This document shows positions 18,082 through 24,954 of a stretch of DNA of 38,830 bases, piece by piece (position 1 is the first letter of the stretch; the number at the start of each line of letters is the position of its first letter). Source of the stretch: Chthonomonas sp. UBA2387 (GTDB lineage: Bacteria; Armatimonadota; Fimbriimonadia; Fimbriimonadales; Fimbriimonadaceae); NCBI GenBank assembly GCA_002343445.1, contig DDSP01000068.1, positions 51,586 to 90,415 on the forward strand, written 5' to 3'. Both the position numbers and the translations under genes were made by a program. The notes under the pieces were generated by a model, which was not told the DNA's origin, made no database searches, and saw nothing but the letters and a program-made list of their open reading frames with translations.

Positions 18082-18172
18082 TCCTCGCAGAAGCTTGGCG
18101 GCGGTCAGGCACGAGCTGCGCAACTTCACTACCGTACGGCAATGCTGTCAAAGTAAAGTCGAACCCATTGTA

Positions 18173-18196
18173 GGGGCAGCTTCCCCCGGCTGCCCC
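18173..18196. repeat. REP-like hairpin with 8-bp stem
   Basis: GGGGCAGC (18173-18180) and GCTGCCCC (18189-18196) form a perfect 8-bp stem around an 8-nt C-rich loop. It lies between divergent promoters and has no T-run, so it is more like a dispersed palindrome than a terminator. Confidence 0.6.
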
Positions 18197-18291
18197 CCCC
18201 GCTCACAATTCATGCGGAATTCATGTTGATGTGAGGGTGCGAGTGGAGCGTTGCCCGCCCAGCGGCTTCGAGAGGTGGGCCGTGCACGGGG

Positions 18292-18316
18292 ATTGACGCC
18301 GCGACCCGGCGTGCGG
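18292..18316 (+). repeat. 25-bp repeat, copy 2 (inside a promoter)
   Basis: This is the second copy of the 17337-17361 repeat, with a single T-to-A change in the hairpin loop. The stem is 18296-18301 with 18307-18312. Here the repeat supplies the -35 box and the whole spacer of the ribosomal operon promoter; the first copy has no -10 behind it. Confidence 0.7.
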
Positions 18317-18322
18317 TATGCT
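18293..18322 (+). promoter_or_regulatory. Promoter of the rpsN-map ribosomal operon
   Basis: TTGACG (18293-18298) and TATGCT (18317-18322) are 18 bp apart. The hairpin of the 25-bp repeat occupies the spacer. Transcription would begin near 18329, leaving a leader of about 115 nt before rpsN. Confidence 0.6.
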
Positions 18323-18445
18323 TCCCGATTCGTGCGGCTCTGAGTCGCGCGAACCACAACCTAGCCACGAACGAAGCGCGGACCTTCGAGGTTTCAGACG
18401 AAGGAAACACGCGAACCGATTCGGAAACGGCGGGACCGATTGCCT

Positions 18446-18631
18446 ATGGCCAAAGAATGTCTGATTCAAAAACAGCGGAGGAAGCCCAAGTTCAAGGTGC
18501 GTTCCTACAACCGATGTTCCCTGTGCGGGCGACCGCGCGGCTACATCCGTTTCTTCGGCGTCTGCCGCGTCTGCCTGCGCGAACACGCGCACCGCGGCCT
18601 TCTGCCCGGCGTGACCAAGTCCAGCTGGTAA
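18446..18631 (+). CDS. rpsN: Ribosomal protein uS14, zinc-binding (type Z)
   Basis: A 61-residue 30S head protein. It is the zinc-ribbon form, with Cys24/Cys27 (CSLC) and Cys40/Cys43 (CRVC), and ends with the family's GLLPGVTKSSW. The start is the ATG at 18446 (MAKECLIQKQ); a TTG two codons upstream is in frame but not needed. It opens the operon: rplN, rplX and rplE, which normally precede it in the spc order, are missing. Confidence 0.96.
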   Translation: MAKECLIQKQRRKPKFKVRSYNRCSLCGRPRGYIRFFGVCRVCLREHAHRGLLPGVTKSSW

Positions 18632-18650
18632 CGCCAGAGGAGCACACCCT

Positions 18651-19046
18651 ATGCACAGCGACCCCATCGCCGACCTGCTGACGCGCATCCGGAACGGCTA
18701 CCGCAGCCACGCGGACACCGTGAAGGCGCCCCACAGCAAGATCAAAGTCGAAATTCTCAAAATCCTTCAGGCGGAAGGCTACATCAAGGGTTACGAAGTG
18801 ACCACCGAAACCGCCTTCCCGACGATCAGCGTCCACCTGCGCTACGATGCGCGCCGGAAAGCCCTGGTGCAGACCCTGCACCGCGTGAGCAAGCCCGGTC
18901 TGCGCGTCTACATGGGTGCCGACGACATGAAGCCGCTCAAGAGCGGCCTCGCGACGCGCATCGTCTCGACCAGTCAGGGCGTCATGACCGACCGTGAGGC
19001 GCGCAAGCGTCGGATCGGCGGCGAAGTCCTTTGCGAGGTCTGGTAG
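18651..19046 (+). CDS. rpsH: Ribosomal protein uS8
   Basis: A 131-residue 30S protein that binds the central domain of 16S rRNA. It opens with the conserved DPIADLLTRIRNG and ends in the RNA-binding segment STSQGVMTDREARKRRIGGEVLCEVW. GAGGAG at 18637-18642 makes a clear ribosome-binding site before the ATG. In E. coli uS8 also represses its own operon by binding the mRNA near rplE; here rplE is not upstream, so that site would have to differ. Confidence 0.97.
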   Translation: MHSDPIADLLTRIRNGYRSHADTVKAPHSKIKVEILKILQAEGYIKGYEVTTETAFPTISVHLRYDARRKALVQTLHRVSKPGLRVYMGADDMKPLKSGLATRIVSTSQGVMTDREARKRRIGGEVLCEVW

Positions 19047-19053
19047 GTACACC

Positions 19054-19614
19054 ATGTCGAGAATCGGATTCAAACCCATCGCCGTGCCCAAGAACGTCGA
19101 AGTGCAGTGCGACGAACTGGGCAACGTGACGGTCAAAGGCCCGAAGGGCACCCTCAACGTCAAGATCGCCCGCGAACTGTCTCTCAAGCAAGAGGACGGA
19201 ACGCTCTCGATCGAACGCCCGACCAACAACCGCCGGCACCGCTCGCAACACGGCCTCGCCCGCACGCTCATCCACAACTGCATCGTGGGCGTGACCGAAG
19301 GCCACAAGAAGACGCTCGAAGTCATCGGCGTCGGCTACCGCGTCGCGGTGGATGGCCAGGGCCTCAACCTGAGCCTCGGCTACTCGCACCCCGTAAAGGT
19401 GGCGCCCGTCGAAGGCATCTCGTTCGAGGTGAAGGCCGAGGACAAGACCCGTATCCAACAGATCGTGGTCTCCGGCATCGACAAGGCCTCGGTCGGCCAA
19501 GTGGCCGCCGACGTTCGCAAGACGCGCAAGCCCGACCCTTACAAGGGCAAGGGCGTCCGCTACCAAGGCGAGGTCATCAAGCTCAAGCCCGGCAAGAGGG
19601 CCGCTGGCAAGTAA
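19054..19614 (+). CDS. rplF: Ribosomal protein uL6
   Basis: A 186-residue 50S protein with two repeated domains, located near the factor-binding site. The start is the ATG at 19054 (MSRIGFKPIAVP), 7 bp after the rpsH stop. The C-terminal signature KPDPYKGKGVRYQGEVIKLKPGK is present in the family form. Nothing is unusual in it. Confidence 0.97.
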   Translation: MSRIGFKPIAVPKNVEVQCDELGNVTVKGPKGTLNVKIARELSLKQEDGTLSIERPTNNRRHRSQHGLARTLIHNCIVGVTEGHKKTLEVIGVGYRVAVDGQGLNLSLGYSHPVKVAPVEGISFEVKAEDKTRIQQIVVSGIDKASVGQVAADVRKTRKPDPYKGKGVRYQGEVIKLKPGKRAAGK

Positions 19615-19627
19615 AGGAAGATCTTCA

Positions 19628-19978
19628 ATGGCGACAAAGACAAGATCCAAACTTCGCGTGGTGCGGCACGAGCGCATCCGGAAGCACCTGTCCGGTGCCG
19701 GAGACAGACCCCGGCTGGCGGTGTTTCGGAGCCTGAAGCACATCTACGCGCAGATCATCGACGACGCAACGGGCACGACCCTCGCCTCGGCGAGCAGCCA
19801 AGACAAGGAAATCGGCAGCGGCAACCGCGACGGCGCGAAGCAAGTGGGCGAACTGCTCGCCAAGCGCGCCGCCGAGAAAGGCGTGAAGCAAGTCGTGTTC
19901 GACCGAGGCGGCTTCCGATACCACGGACGCGTGGCCAGCTTGGCGGAAGGCGCCAGGCAGGGCGGACTGGAGTTCTGA
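19628..19978 (+). CDS. rplR: Ribosomal protein uL18
   Basis: A 116-residue 5S rRNA-binding protein of the 50S central protuberance. It shows the RHERIRKHLSG and RPRLAVFRSLKHIYAQIIDD segments and the C-terminal FDRGGFRYHGRVASLAEGARQGGLEF-type end (split by family convention as FDRGG...Y.GRV..LA..AR..GL.F). Length and spacing are normal: 13 bp after rplF and 4 bp before rpsE. Confidence 0.97.
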   Translation: MATKTRSKLRVVRHERIRKHLSGAGDRPRLAVFRSLKHIYAQIIDDATGTTLASASSQDKEIGSGNRDGAKQVGELLAKRAAEKGVKQVVFDRGGFRYHGRVASLAEGARQGGLEF

Positions 19979-19982
19979 ACCA

Positions 19983-20552
19983 ATGAAACTACGTTTGAGC
20001 GGAAAGCGAGAAAGCCGAAACACAGAAGGACCCCAGCTCGACGTCCGAATCGTGCGCACCAACAAGGTGTTCAAGACGCACAAGGGCGGCAAGACGGCCT
20101 CGTGGTCCATCCTGGTGGTGGTCGGCGACAACAAAGGCAACGTGGGCATGGGCATCGGCAAGGCCCGAGGCATCCCGGACGCGATCCGGAAGGCCGAGGA
20201 AGCCGCGCGGAAGAACATGTTCAACATCCAGCGCGTCGGGGAGACCATCCCGCACGAAGTGAACGCGCGCTTCGGGACCTCGCAGGTCATCCTGCGACCG
20301 GCTTCGCCCGGTACGGGCGTCAAGGCCGGCGGCGCGGTGCGCGCCTGCCTCGAAGCCGCAGGCGTCCACAACGTGCTGGCCAAGTCGCTCGGCAGCCGCA
20401 ATGCCGTCAACATGTGCTACGCCACCATGGAGGCGTTCAAGAGCCTTCGCAGCCCCGAGAAACTCGCCGAGGATCGCGGCCTGCAGGTCGACGAACTCGT
20501 GCCGTGGCTGCCCAAGGTCCGCAAGGAGGAAGCCGATGCCGCTACGTATTGA
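19983..20552 (+). CDS. rpsE: Ribosomal protein uS5
   Basis: A 189-residue 30S protein that contributes to decoding accuracy. The double-stranded-RNA-binding-like S5 domain (about 20-85) includes SILVVVGDNKGNVGMGIGKA, and the C-terminal domain carries the conserved GTGVKAGGAVRACLEAAGV and AKSLGS segments. An N-terminal run of about 18 basic and polar residues precedes the S5 domain. The last 17 bp overlap rpmD, so the two are translationally coupled. Confidence 0.97.
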   Translation: MKLRLSGKRESRNTEGPQLDVRIVRTNKVFKTHKGGKTASWSILVVVGDNKGNVGMGIGKARGIPDAIRKAEEAARKNMFNIQRVGETIPHEVNARFGTSQVILRPASPGTGVKAGGAVRACLEAAGVHNVLAKSLGSRNAVNMCYATMEAFKSLRSPEKLAEDRGLQVDELVPWLPKVRKEEADAATY

Positions 20553-20817
20553 ACTGATCGGGAGTCCCTACGGCAACACGCCCAAGAACCGCGCCACCGT
20601 GGCGGCCCTTGGACTCAGGAAACTCCATTCGACCGTCATTCAAGAGGATAATCCGACCATTCGCGGCATGATCCGCAAGGTGGCCCACCTCCTGAAGGTC
20701 GAAGTCGTCGAAGCCGCACCGGTCGAGGCCGCCGCTGCACCCGTCGCCGATCCGGCGGTGGAAGCCGAGGCGCCCAAGCCGAAGCGCAAGCCCAAGGCCA
20801 AGGCAACCGAGGAATAA
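20536..20817 (+). CDS. rpmD: Ribosomal protein uL30 with C-terminal tail
   Basis: A 50S protein. Residues 1-57 are the normal bacterial L30 core (GSPYGNTPKNRATVAALGL, then VIQEDNPTIRGMIRKVAHLL). The protein continues to 93 residues with a low-complexity tail: an Ala/Glu/Pro/Val section (58-79) and a lysine-rich end (KPKRKPKAKA). Bacterial L30 usually stops near residue 60. The start ATG at 20536 lies inside the end of rpsE, a 17-bp overlap. Confidence 0.93.
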   Translation: MPLRIELIGSPYGNTPKNRATVAALGLRKLHSTVIQEDNPTIRGMIRKVAHLLKVEVVEAAPVEAAAAPVADPAVEAEAPKPKRKPKAKATEE

Positions 20818-20821
20818 TCCA

Positions 20822-21265
20822 ATGTCCTTTCTGAACAACATCCAGCCCAACGAGGGCAGCAACAGGCGCAAGAAGCGCGTCGGCCGAGGCATTGGCAGCG
20901 GCAAGGGCAAGACGGCCGCCCGAGGCACCAAGGGCCAGAAGGCGCGCCGGCAGATCCACCCCAACTTTGAAGGCGGCCAGACGCCCCTCCAGCGCCGACT
21001 CCCGGTGAAGAAGGGCTTCCGCAACATCAACCACAAGGAGTACGCCATCGTCAACCTCGACGATTTGGACAAGCTCTTCGAGGCCGGTGCAGAAGTCACG
21101 CCCGAGGGTCTGGTGGCCATCGGCATCATCCCCGGCATCAAGGACGGCGTGAAGGTTTTGGGCTTTGGCGCCCTCACCAAGAAACTCACGGTCAAGTCTC
21201 ACAAGTTCAGCAAGTCCGCGGCCGAAGCGATCGCCAAGGCCGGCGGGGAGGCCGTCACCCTGTGA
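20822..21265 (+). CDS. rplO: Ribosomal protein uL15
   Basis: A 147-residue late-assembly 50S protein. Its glycine- and lysine-rich N-terminal arm (KKRVGRGIGSGKGKTAARGTKGQKARR) is written in the family as a flexible arm that reaches into 23S rRNA; here it spans about residues 18-44. The globular C-terminus includes ADVTPE-like GAEVTPEGL. It starts 4 bp after rpmD, and its stop overlaps the secY start (GTGA). Confidence 0.97.
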   Translation: MSFLNNIQPNEGSNRRKKRVGRGIGSGKGKTAARGTKGQKARRQIHPNFEGGQTPLQRRLPVKKGFRNINHKEYAIVNLDDLDKLFEAGAEVTPEGLVAIGIIPGIKDGVKVLGFGALTKKLTVKSHKFSKSAAEAIAKAGGEAVTL

Positions 21266-22629
21266 GCGCGATTCCTGGAGGCATCGGAGCGGGCACCAAC
21301 CCCAAGGGCCTCCAGATGCCCCTGTTCGAGACCATGCGTCTCGCTTGGGCCGACCCCGACCTGCGGGGCCGGATCATGTTCGTCATGCAGATGTTCGCCA
21401 TCTACATGGTGGGCATCCACGTGCAAGTCCCGATCCCCGGGCATAGCACGGCCGAACTGATCGCGAGGCTGGCCAATGTGCCGATCTTCCAACTGCTCGA
21501 CACGTTCGGCGGCGGAAGCCTCAAGCGCATCTCGATCTTTGCCCTGGGCCTGAACCCGTACATCACGGCTTCGATCATCATGCAGATCCTGCAGACGGCG
21601 CTGCCGCACTGGAAGCAGGAACTCAAGGAAGGCGGCGAGCACGCGCGCAAGCAGCAGAACCGCCGGACGCGCTACCTGACCATCGTCCTCTGCTTCGCGC
21701 AAGGCTTCGGCTTGCTCAGCTATATGACCAGCGGGGGCATCGCGATGGACTGGTGGACGCGACTCGTGGTCGTCCTGTTCTGGACCGCTGGCGCCATGTT
21801 CATTCTCTGGCTGGGTGAGCAGATCAGCGAGAAAGGCATCGGCAACGGCGTTTCGCTCATGATCTTCGCTGGCATCATCGCCTCGTTCCCCGCGATGGTC
21901 CAACCCATCGTCCAGAACCTGCAGAACGGCCTGATCAACTGGTTCCAGATCGGCATCGTCACCGTCATCTTCTTGGCGGTCACCTGGGTGATCGTGTACT
22001 TCACGACCGCTCAGCGGCGCATCCCGATCCAGCACATGAGGCGTCAGGTGGGCAACCGCATGATGCCTGGCGGCGGTCCGAACTATCTGCCGCTCTCCGT
22101 GAACATGGTCGGCGTCATCCCGATCATCTTCGCCGTCTCGCTGGTCTACATCCCGCAACAGATCGCGCTGCTCATGCCTCAAGGCTCGGCTGCGCAGGAC
22201 ATCGTGATGCAGATCGCCGACTGGTTCAACCCCGGTGCCAACGGATGGAAGGCCGTCACCGGCTCCTTGTTCTACACGCTGCTGATCTTCTTCTTCACGT
22301 ACTTCTACACCGCCGTGCAGTACAACGTCGAAGACATCGCGGACAACCTCAAGCGAGCCGGGTCGTTCATCCCGGGTGTTCGTCCGGGCAAGCAGACCAA
22401 GGACTTTCTCGACGGCGTCATCTCCCGAATCACCATCGTCGGTGCGGGATTCCTTGCGCTCGTCGCGCTCACGCAGTTCTTGGTGCCTCGCGTGTTCTAC
22501 AACGTGAACATCCAAGGCGGCGGCGTCAGCGTTCTGTTTGGTACGTCTCTGCTCATCATGGTCAGCGTTGCCCTTGAAACGATGCGTCAGATCGAGGCCA
22601 ATCTCGTCATGAAGAGCTACGGTCAGTAG
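21262..22629 (+). CDS. secY: Preprotein translocase channel SecY
   Basis: Protein-conducting channel of the Sec pathway in the inner membrane. The 455-residue protein has ten transmembrane helices. Recognisable parts are the plug-proximal LDTFGGGSLKRISIFALGL segment, PYITASIIMQ, the cytoplasmic loop QRRIPIQHMRRQ, and the C5 loop region NLKRAGSFIPGVRPGKQT. The start is a GTG at 21262 that overlaps the rplO stop by 4 bp, which suggests coupled translation. The frame gives MSAIPGGIGAG as an extra soluble N-terminus of about 25 residues. Confidence 0.97.
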   Translation: MSAIPGGIGAGTNPKGLQMPLFETMRLAWADPDLRGRIMFVMQMFAIYMVGIHVQVPIPGHSTAELIARLANVPIFQLLDTFGGGSLKRISIFALGLNPYITASIIMQILQTALPHWKQELKEGGEHARKQQNRRTRYLTIVLCFAQGFGLLSYMTSGGIAMDWWTRLVVVLFWTAGAMFILWLGEQISEKGIGNGVSLMIFAGIIASFPAMVQPIVQNLQNGLINWFQIGIVTVIFLAVTWVIVYFTTAQRRIPIQHMRRQVGNRMMPGGGPNYLPLSVNMVGVIPIIFAVSLVYIPQQIALLMPQGSAAQDIVMQIADWFNPGANGWKAVTGSLFYTLLIFFFTYFYTAVQYNVEDIADNLKRAGSFIPGVRPGKQTKDFLDGVISRITIVGAGFLALVALTQFLVPRVFYNVNIQGGGVSVLFGTSLLIMVSVALETMRQIEANLVMKSYGQ

Positions 22630-22637
22630 GTGACTTC

Positions 22638-23264
22638 ATGCGATTGGTGCTCATCGGCCCGCCTGGCGTCGGCAAAGGGACGCAGGCGGGTCTTCTCAAA
22701 TCTCGTCTCGGCATACGCCATATCTCGTCCGGCGACGTGTTCCGCGCGGAGATCAACGCAGGCTCCGAACTCGGCAGTCTTGCCCAAAGGTTCATTGACG
22801 CAGGCGAACTGGTTCCCGACGATGTGACCGTGGGCATGATGGCCCGCCACCTGGAGACCAAGGACCCCCACGACCGCGGGTTCGTGCTGGATGGGTTCCC
22901 GCGCACGGTCGCCCAGGCCATCGCTCTCGACGCCAAGCTCGAACCCACGGGCCAGTGCATCTCGCGCGCCATCGCCATCGAAGTCCCCGACGAAATCCTC
23001 GTCGAGCGGTTGGGTGGTCGGCGAATGGGCAAGACCGACGGCAAGATCTATCATGTCGCGTTCAACCCGCCGCCCCCGGGCGTCGAGGTGATCACCCGCT
23101 CAGACGATATGCCCGACGTGATCCGCGAGCGTCTGCGTGTGTTTCACGAGAACACCCGGCCCGTGGTGGACTACTACCGCGACCGGGGCAAGCTGCGGAC
23201 GGTGGACGGCATGGCCGATCTTGAAGTGGTGTACGCCGAAATCTGCGCCGCCATGTATCAATGA
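22638..23264 (+). CDS. adk: Adenylate kinase
   Basis: Balances AMP, ADP and ATP. The 208-residue protein has the P-loop GPPGVGKGT at 7-15, the AMP-binding region HISSGDVFRAEI and the family signature FVLDGFPRTVAQA. The LID (about 125-165) reads GRRMGKTDGKIYHVAFNPPP and lacks the four-cysteine zinc site found in many Gram-positive enzymes. It begins 8 bp after secY, and its stop overlaps the map start in an ATGA. Confidence 0.97.
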   Translation: MRLVLIGPPGVGKGTQAGLLKSRLGIRHISSGDVFRAEINAGSELGSLAQRFIDAGELVPDDVTVGMMARHLETKDPHDRGFVLDGFPRTVAQAIALDAKLEPTGQCISRAIAIEVPDEILVERLGGRRMGKTDGKIYHVAFNPPPPGVEVITRSDDMPDVIRERLRVFHENTRPVVDYYRDRGKLRTVDGMADLEVVYAEICAAMYQ

Positions 23265-24031
23265 TCCGCATCAAGAAACCGGAAGAAATCGCCGTCATGC
23301 GCGCCAACGGCGCGATCGTCGCCCAGGTCCTGCGCGAGTGCGCCGCCGCGATCGTCCCCGGCAAGACGACGGCCAGACACCTAGACGATCTGGGCGAGAA
23401 GATCATCGCCTCGCACGGTGGGACGCCCTCGTTCAAGAACTACCGCGGCTATCCAGCGGCCATGTGCATTTCCAAGAACAACGTGGTCATCCACGGCATT
23501 CCCGACGATGTACCGTTCGAGGAAGGCGACATCGTGGACCTCGATGTGGGCGTGTTCCGAAACGGCTTCCATGCCGATGCCGCTTGGACCTACCCCGTGG
23601 GCGAGGTGGACCGCGACGCTCAGAAGTTGCTCCGCGTGTCGGAAGAGGCGCTGAAGCAGGGAATCGCCAAGGCGCGGGTGGGCAACCGGGTGGGCGACAT
23701 CGGCGCCGCCGTCCAGCGCTACGTCGAGTCCAACGGCTTCTCGGTGGTGCGGGACCTCGTCGGCCACGGCATCGGGCGTGAACTGCACGAAGAGCCGAGT
23801 GTGCCCAACTTTGGGAAGGCGGGCAAGGGTGACCTGCTGCGGCCCGGCATGACGATCTGCATCGAACCCATGGTCAACGAAGGCACGTACAAGGTCGTCA
23901 CACTGGCCGACAAGTGGACGATGGTGACGGCGGACGGCAAGCGCTCCGCCCACTTCGAGCATACGGTGCACATCACTCGCGAAGGCCCCGAGCTGCTGAC
24001 TCTGGACACGCTCGCAAGCGCCAGATACTGA
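23261..24031 (+). CDS. map: Methionine aminopeptidase, type I
   Basis: Removes the initiator methionine from new proteins. All five metal ligands are visible in this 256-residue protein: Asp95, Asp106, His169, Glu202 and Glu233, with His78 as the conserved substrate-side histidine. There is no N-terminal SH3 or zinc extension, so it is the simple bacterial class. It overlaps adk by 4 bp and ends the plus-strand operon; the infA, rpmJ, rpsM, rpsK, rpoA set that often follows is not here. Confidence 0.97.
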   Translation: MIRIKKPEEIAVMRANGAIVAQVLRECAAAIVPGKTTARHLDDLGEKIIASHGGTPSFKNYRGYPAAMCISKNNVVIHGIPDDVPFEEGDIVDLDVGVFRNGFHADAAWTYPVGEVDRDAQKLLRVSEEALKQGIAKARVGNRVGDIGAAVQRYVESNGFSVVRDLVGHGIGRELHEEPSVPNFGKAGKGDLLRPGMTICIEPMVNEGTYKVVTLADKWTMVTADGKRSAHFEHTVHITREGPELLTLDTLASARY

Positions 24032-24040
24032 GGACCTCGG

Positions 24041-24850
24041 CTACACGCCGTCGCCCGCTTCGGCCAAGAGCGTCAGGCGACCTTTCGAGAAGGCATGCAC
24101 CGAGCCCGACCAGCCCTCGTAGCCGTTCCACTCGGTCAGAATCTCGACTCCCGGCTTCCCGTCGAGGTCCCATAGACCCGCGAAACGGGTGTGTCCCTCG
24201 AGGCCATTCTTCTTGCCGTCGGAGAAGTAGGCCGTGATGGTCTTGACATTCTTCCCGACCACGTGGCGGATGAGCCAAACGCTGTAGTCGTTCGGGCGCG
24301 GGTTGCTCATGTTCCCCGCGAAGGCGTTGTGGATCTGGTCCTCGGGCAGGCTGGACGCGAAAATGAGGGCCTCTTGGGTGCCGTTTGCGTCAAGGTCCAC
24401 CAACGCGATCGTCTGGATGTGGGGCTTGGGGTTCTTGAAGCCCTTGCCTTGGAGGAACGTCTTCACGGCGGATACGTAGGTGGCCGAATCCGTCTTGGCG
24501 AACGTGACCTTGGGCGCCGCAGGTTTTGGTCCGAACCAAACGACCCCGTCGGTGCCGGTCCGGTCGGCAAGCGTCCATCCCCGGTCCCCGGGTGCGCCGT
24601 CTTCGCCCTGGAACTTGAGGCTGCCTTTGAAGGGCTTGACGTCGCCCCGCTGGCCAAGAACGAACCCTCCGGCTTCGGTGAGCCGCGCCACGGTCGCCGG
24701 CGCAACGCTCGGCTTGGGCCAGGATTTGGAGAACAGGCTGTCCATAGACCGCCAGCGCCCCTGATCGCTCATGCCGACAGCCAGTCCATCAAACACGACG
24801 ATGCCGCTTTGGGCCACCAGGGCCACCGCCAAGTGCAAGACCATACTCAT
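24041..24850 (-). CDS. Probable exported protein of unknown function
   Basis: A 269-residue protein I cannot assign. A short hydrophobic start (MSMVLHLAVALVAQSG) suggests export. The middle has LVDLDANGTQEALIFASSL and a later FAGLWDLDGKPGVEILTEW; both are 'DLDxxGxxE' units like those of FG-GAP/VCBS-type repeats, which fold into calcium-binding propeller blades. Two units are too few to claim a propeller. I used the ATG at 24850; a second ATG is at 24844, and a GTG at 24895 is less likely because the extension runs toward the palindrome. It is convergent with map, 9 bp away. Confidence 0.6.
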   Translation of the reverse strand: MSMVLHLAVALVAQSGIVVFDGLAVGMSDQGRWRSMDSLFSKSWPKPSVAPATVARLTEAGGFVLGQRGDVKPFKGSLKFQGEDGAPGDRGWTLADRTGTDGVVWFGPKPAAPKVTFAKTDSATYVSAVKTFLQGKGFKNPKPHIQTIALVDLDANGTQEALIFASSLPEDQIHNAFAGNMSNPRPNDYSVWLIRHVVGKNVKTITAYFSDGKKNGLEGHTRFAGLWDLDGKPGVEILTEWNGYEGWSGSVHAFSKGRLTLLAEAGDGV

Positions 24851-24899
24851 ATCGCTGCTACTCGAGAACGTGCGAAATTGTACAACGTCGCACACCGTT

Positions 24900-24927
24900 T
24901 TGGGGACCTTTTTTCAAAGGTCCCCAA
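24900..24927 (-). terminator. 12-bp perfect palindrome after gdhA
   Basis: The arms 24900-24911 and 24916-24927 pair perfectly over 12 bp with a 4-nt loop. Read on the minus strand the loop is GAAA, a stable GNRA tetraloop. It lies 27 bp after the gdhA stop. No T-run follows, so termination is plausible but not certain. It could equally be a 3'-end stabiliser. Confidence 0.5.
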
Positions 24928-24954
24928 CGCAGCGAGACACGGGGGGCGTGGGTC

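Larger units (their letters stand above)
18082..18445. other. Intergenic region between the pseudopilin-like gene and rpsN
   Basis: This 364-bp gap contains a long GC-rich hairpin (18173-18196), copy 2 of the 25-bp repeat (18292-18316) and the operon promoter (18293-18322), followed by a leader of about 115 nt. In a typical genome rplN, rplX and rplE would be here. I see no remnant of them and no other gene. Confidence 0.7.
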
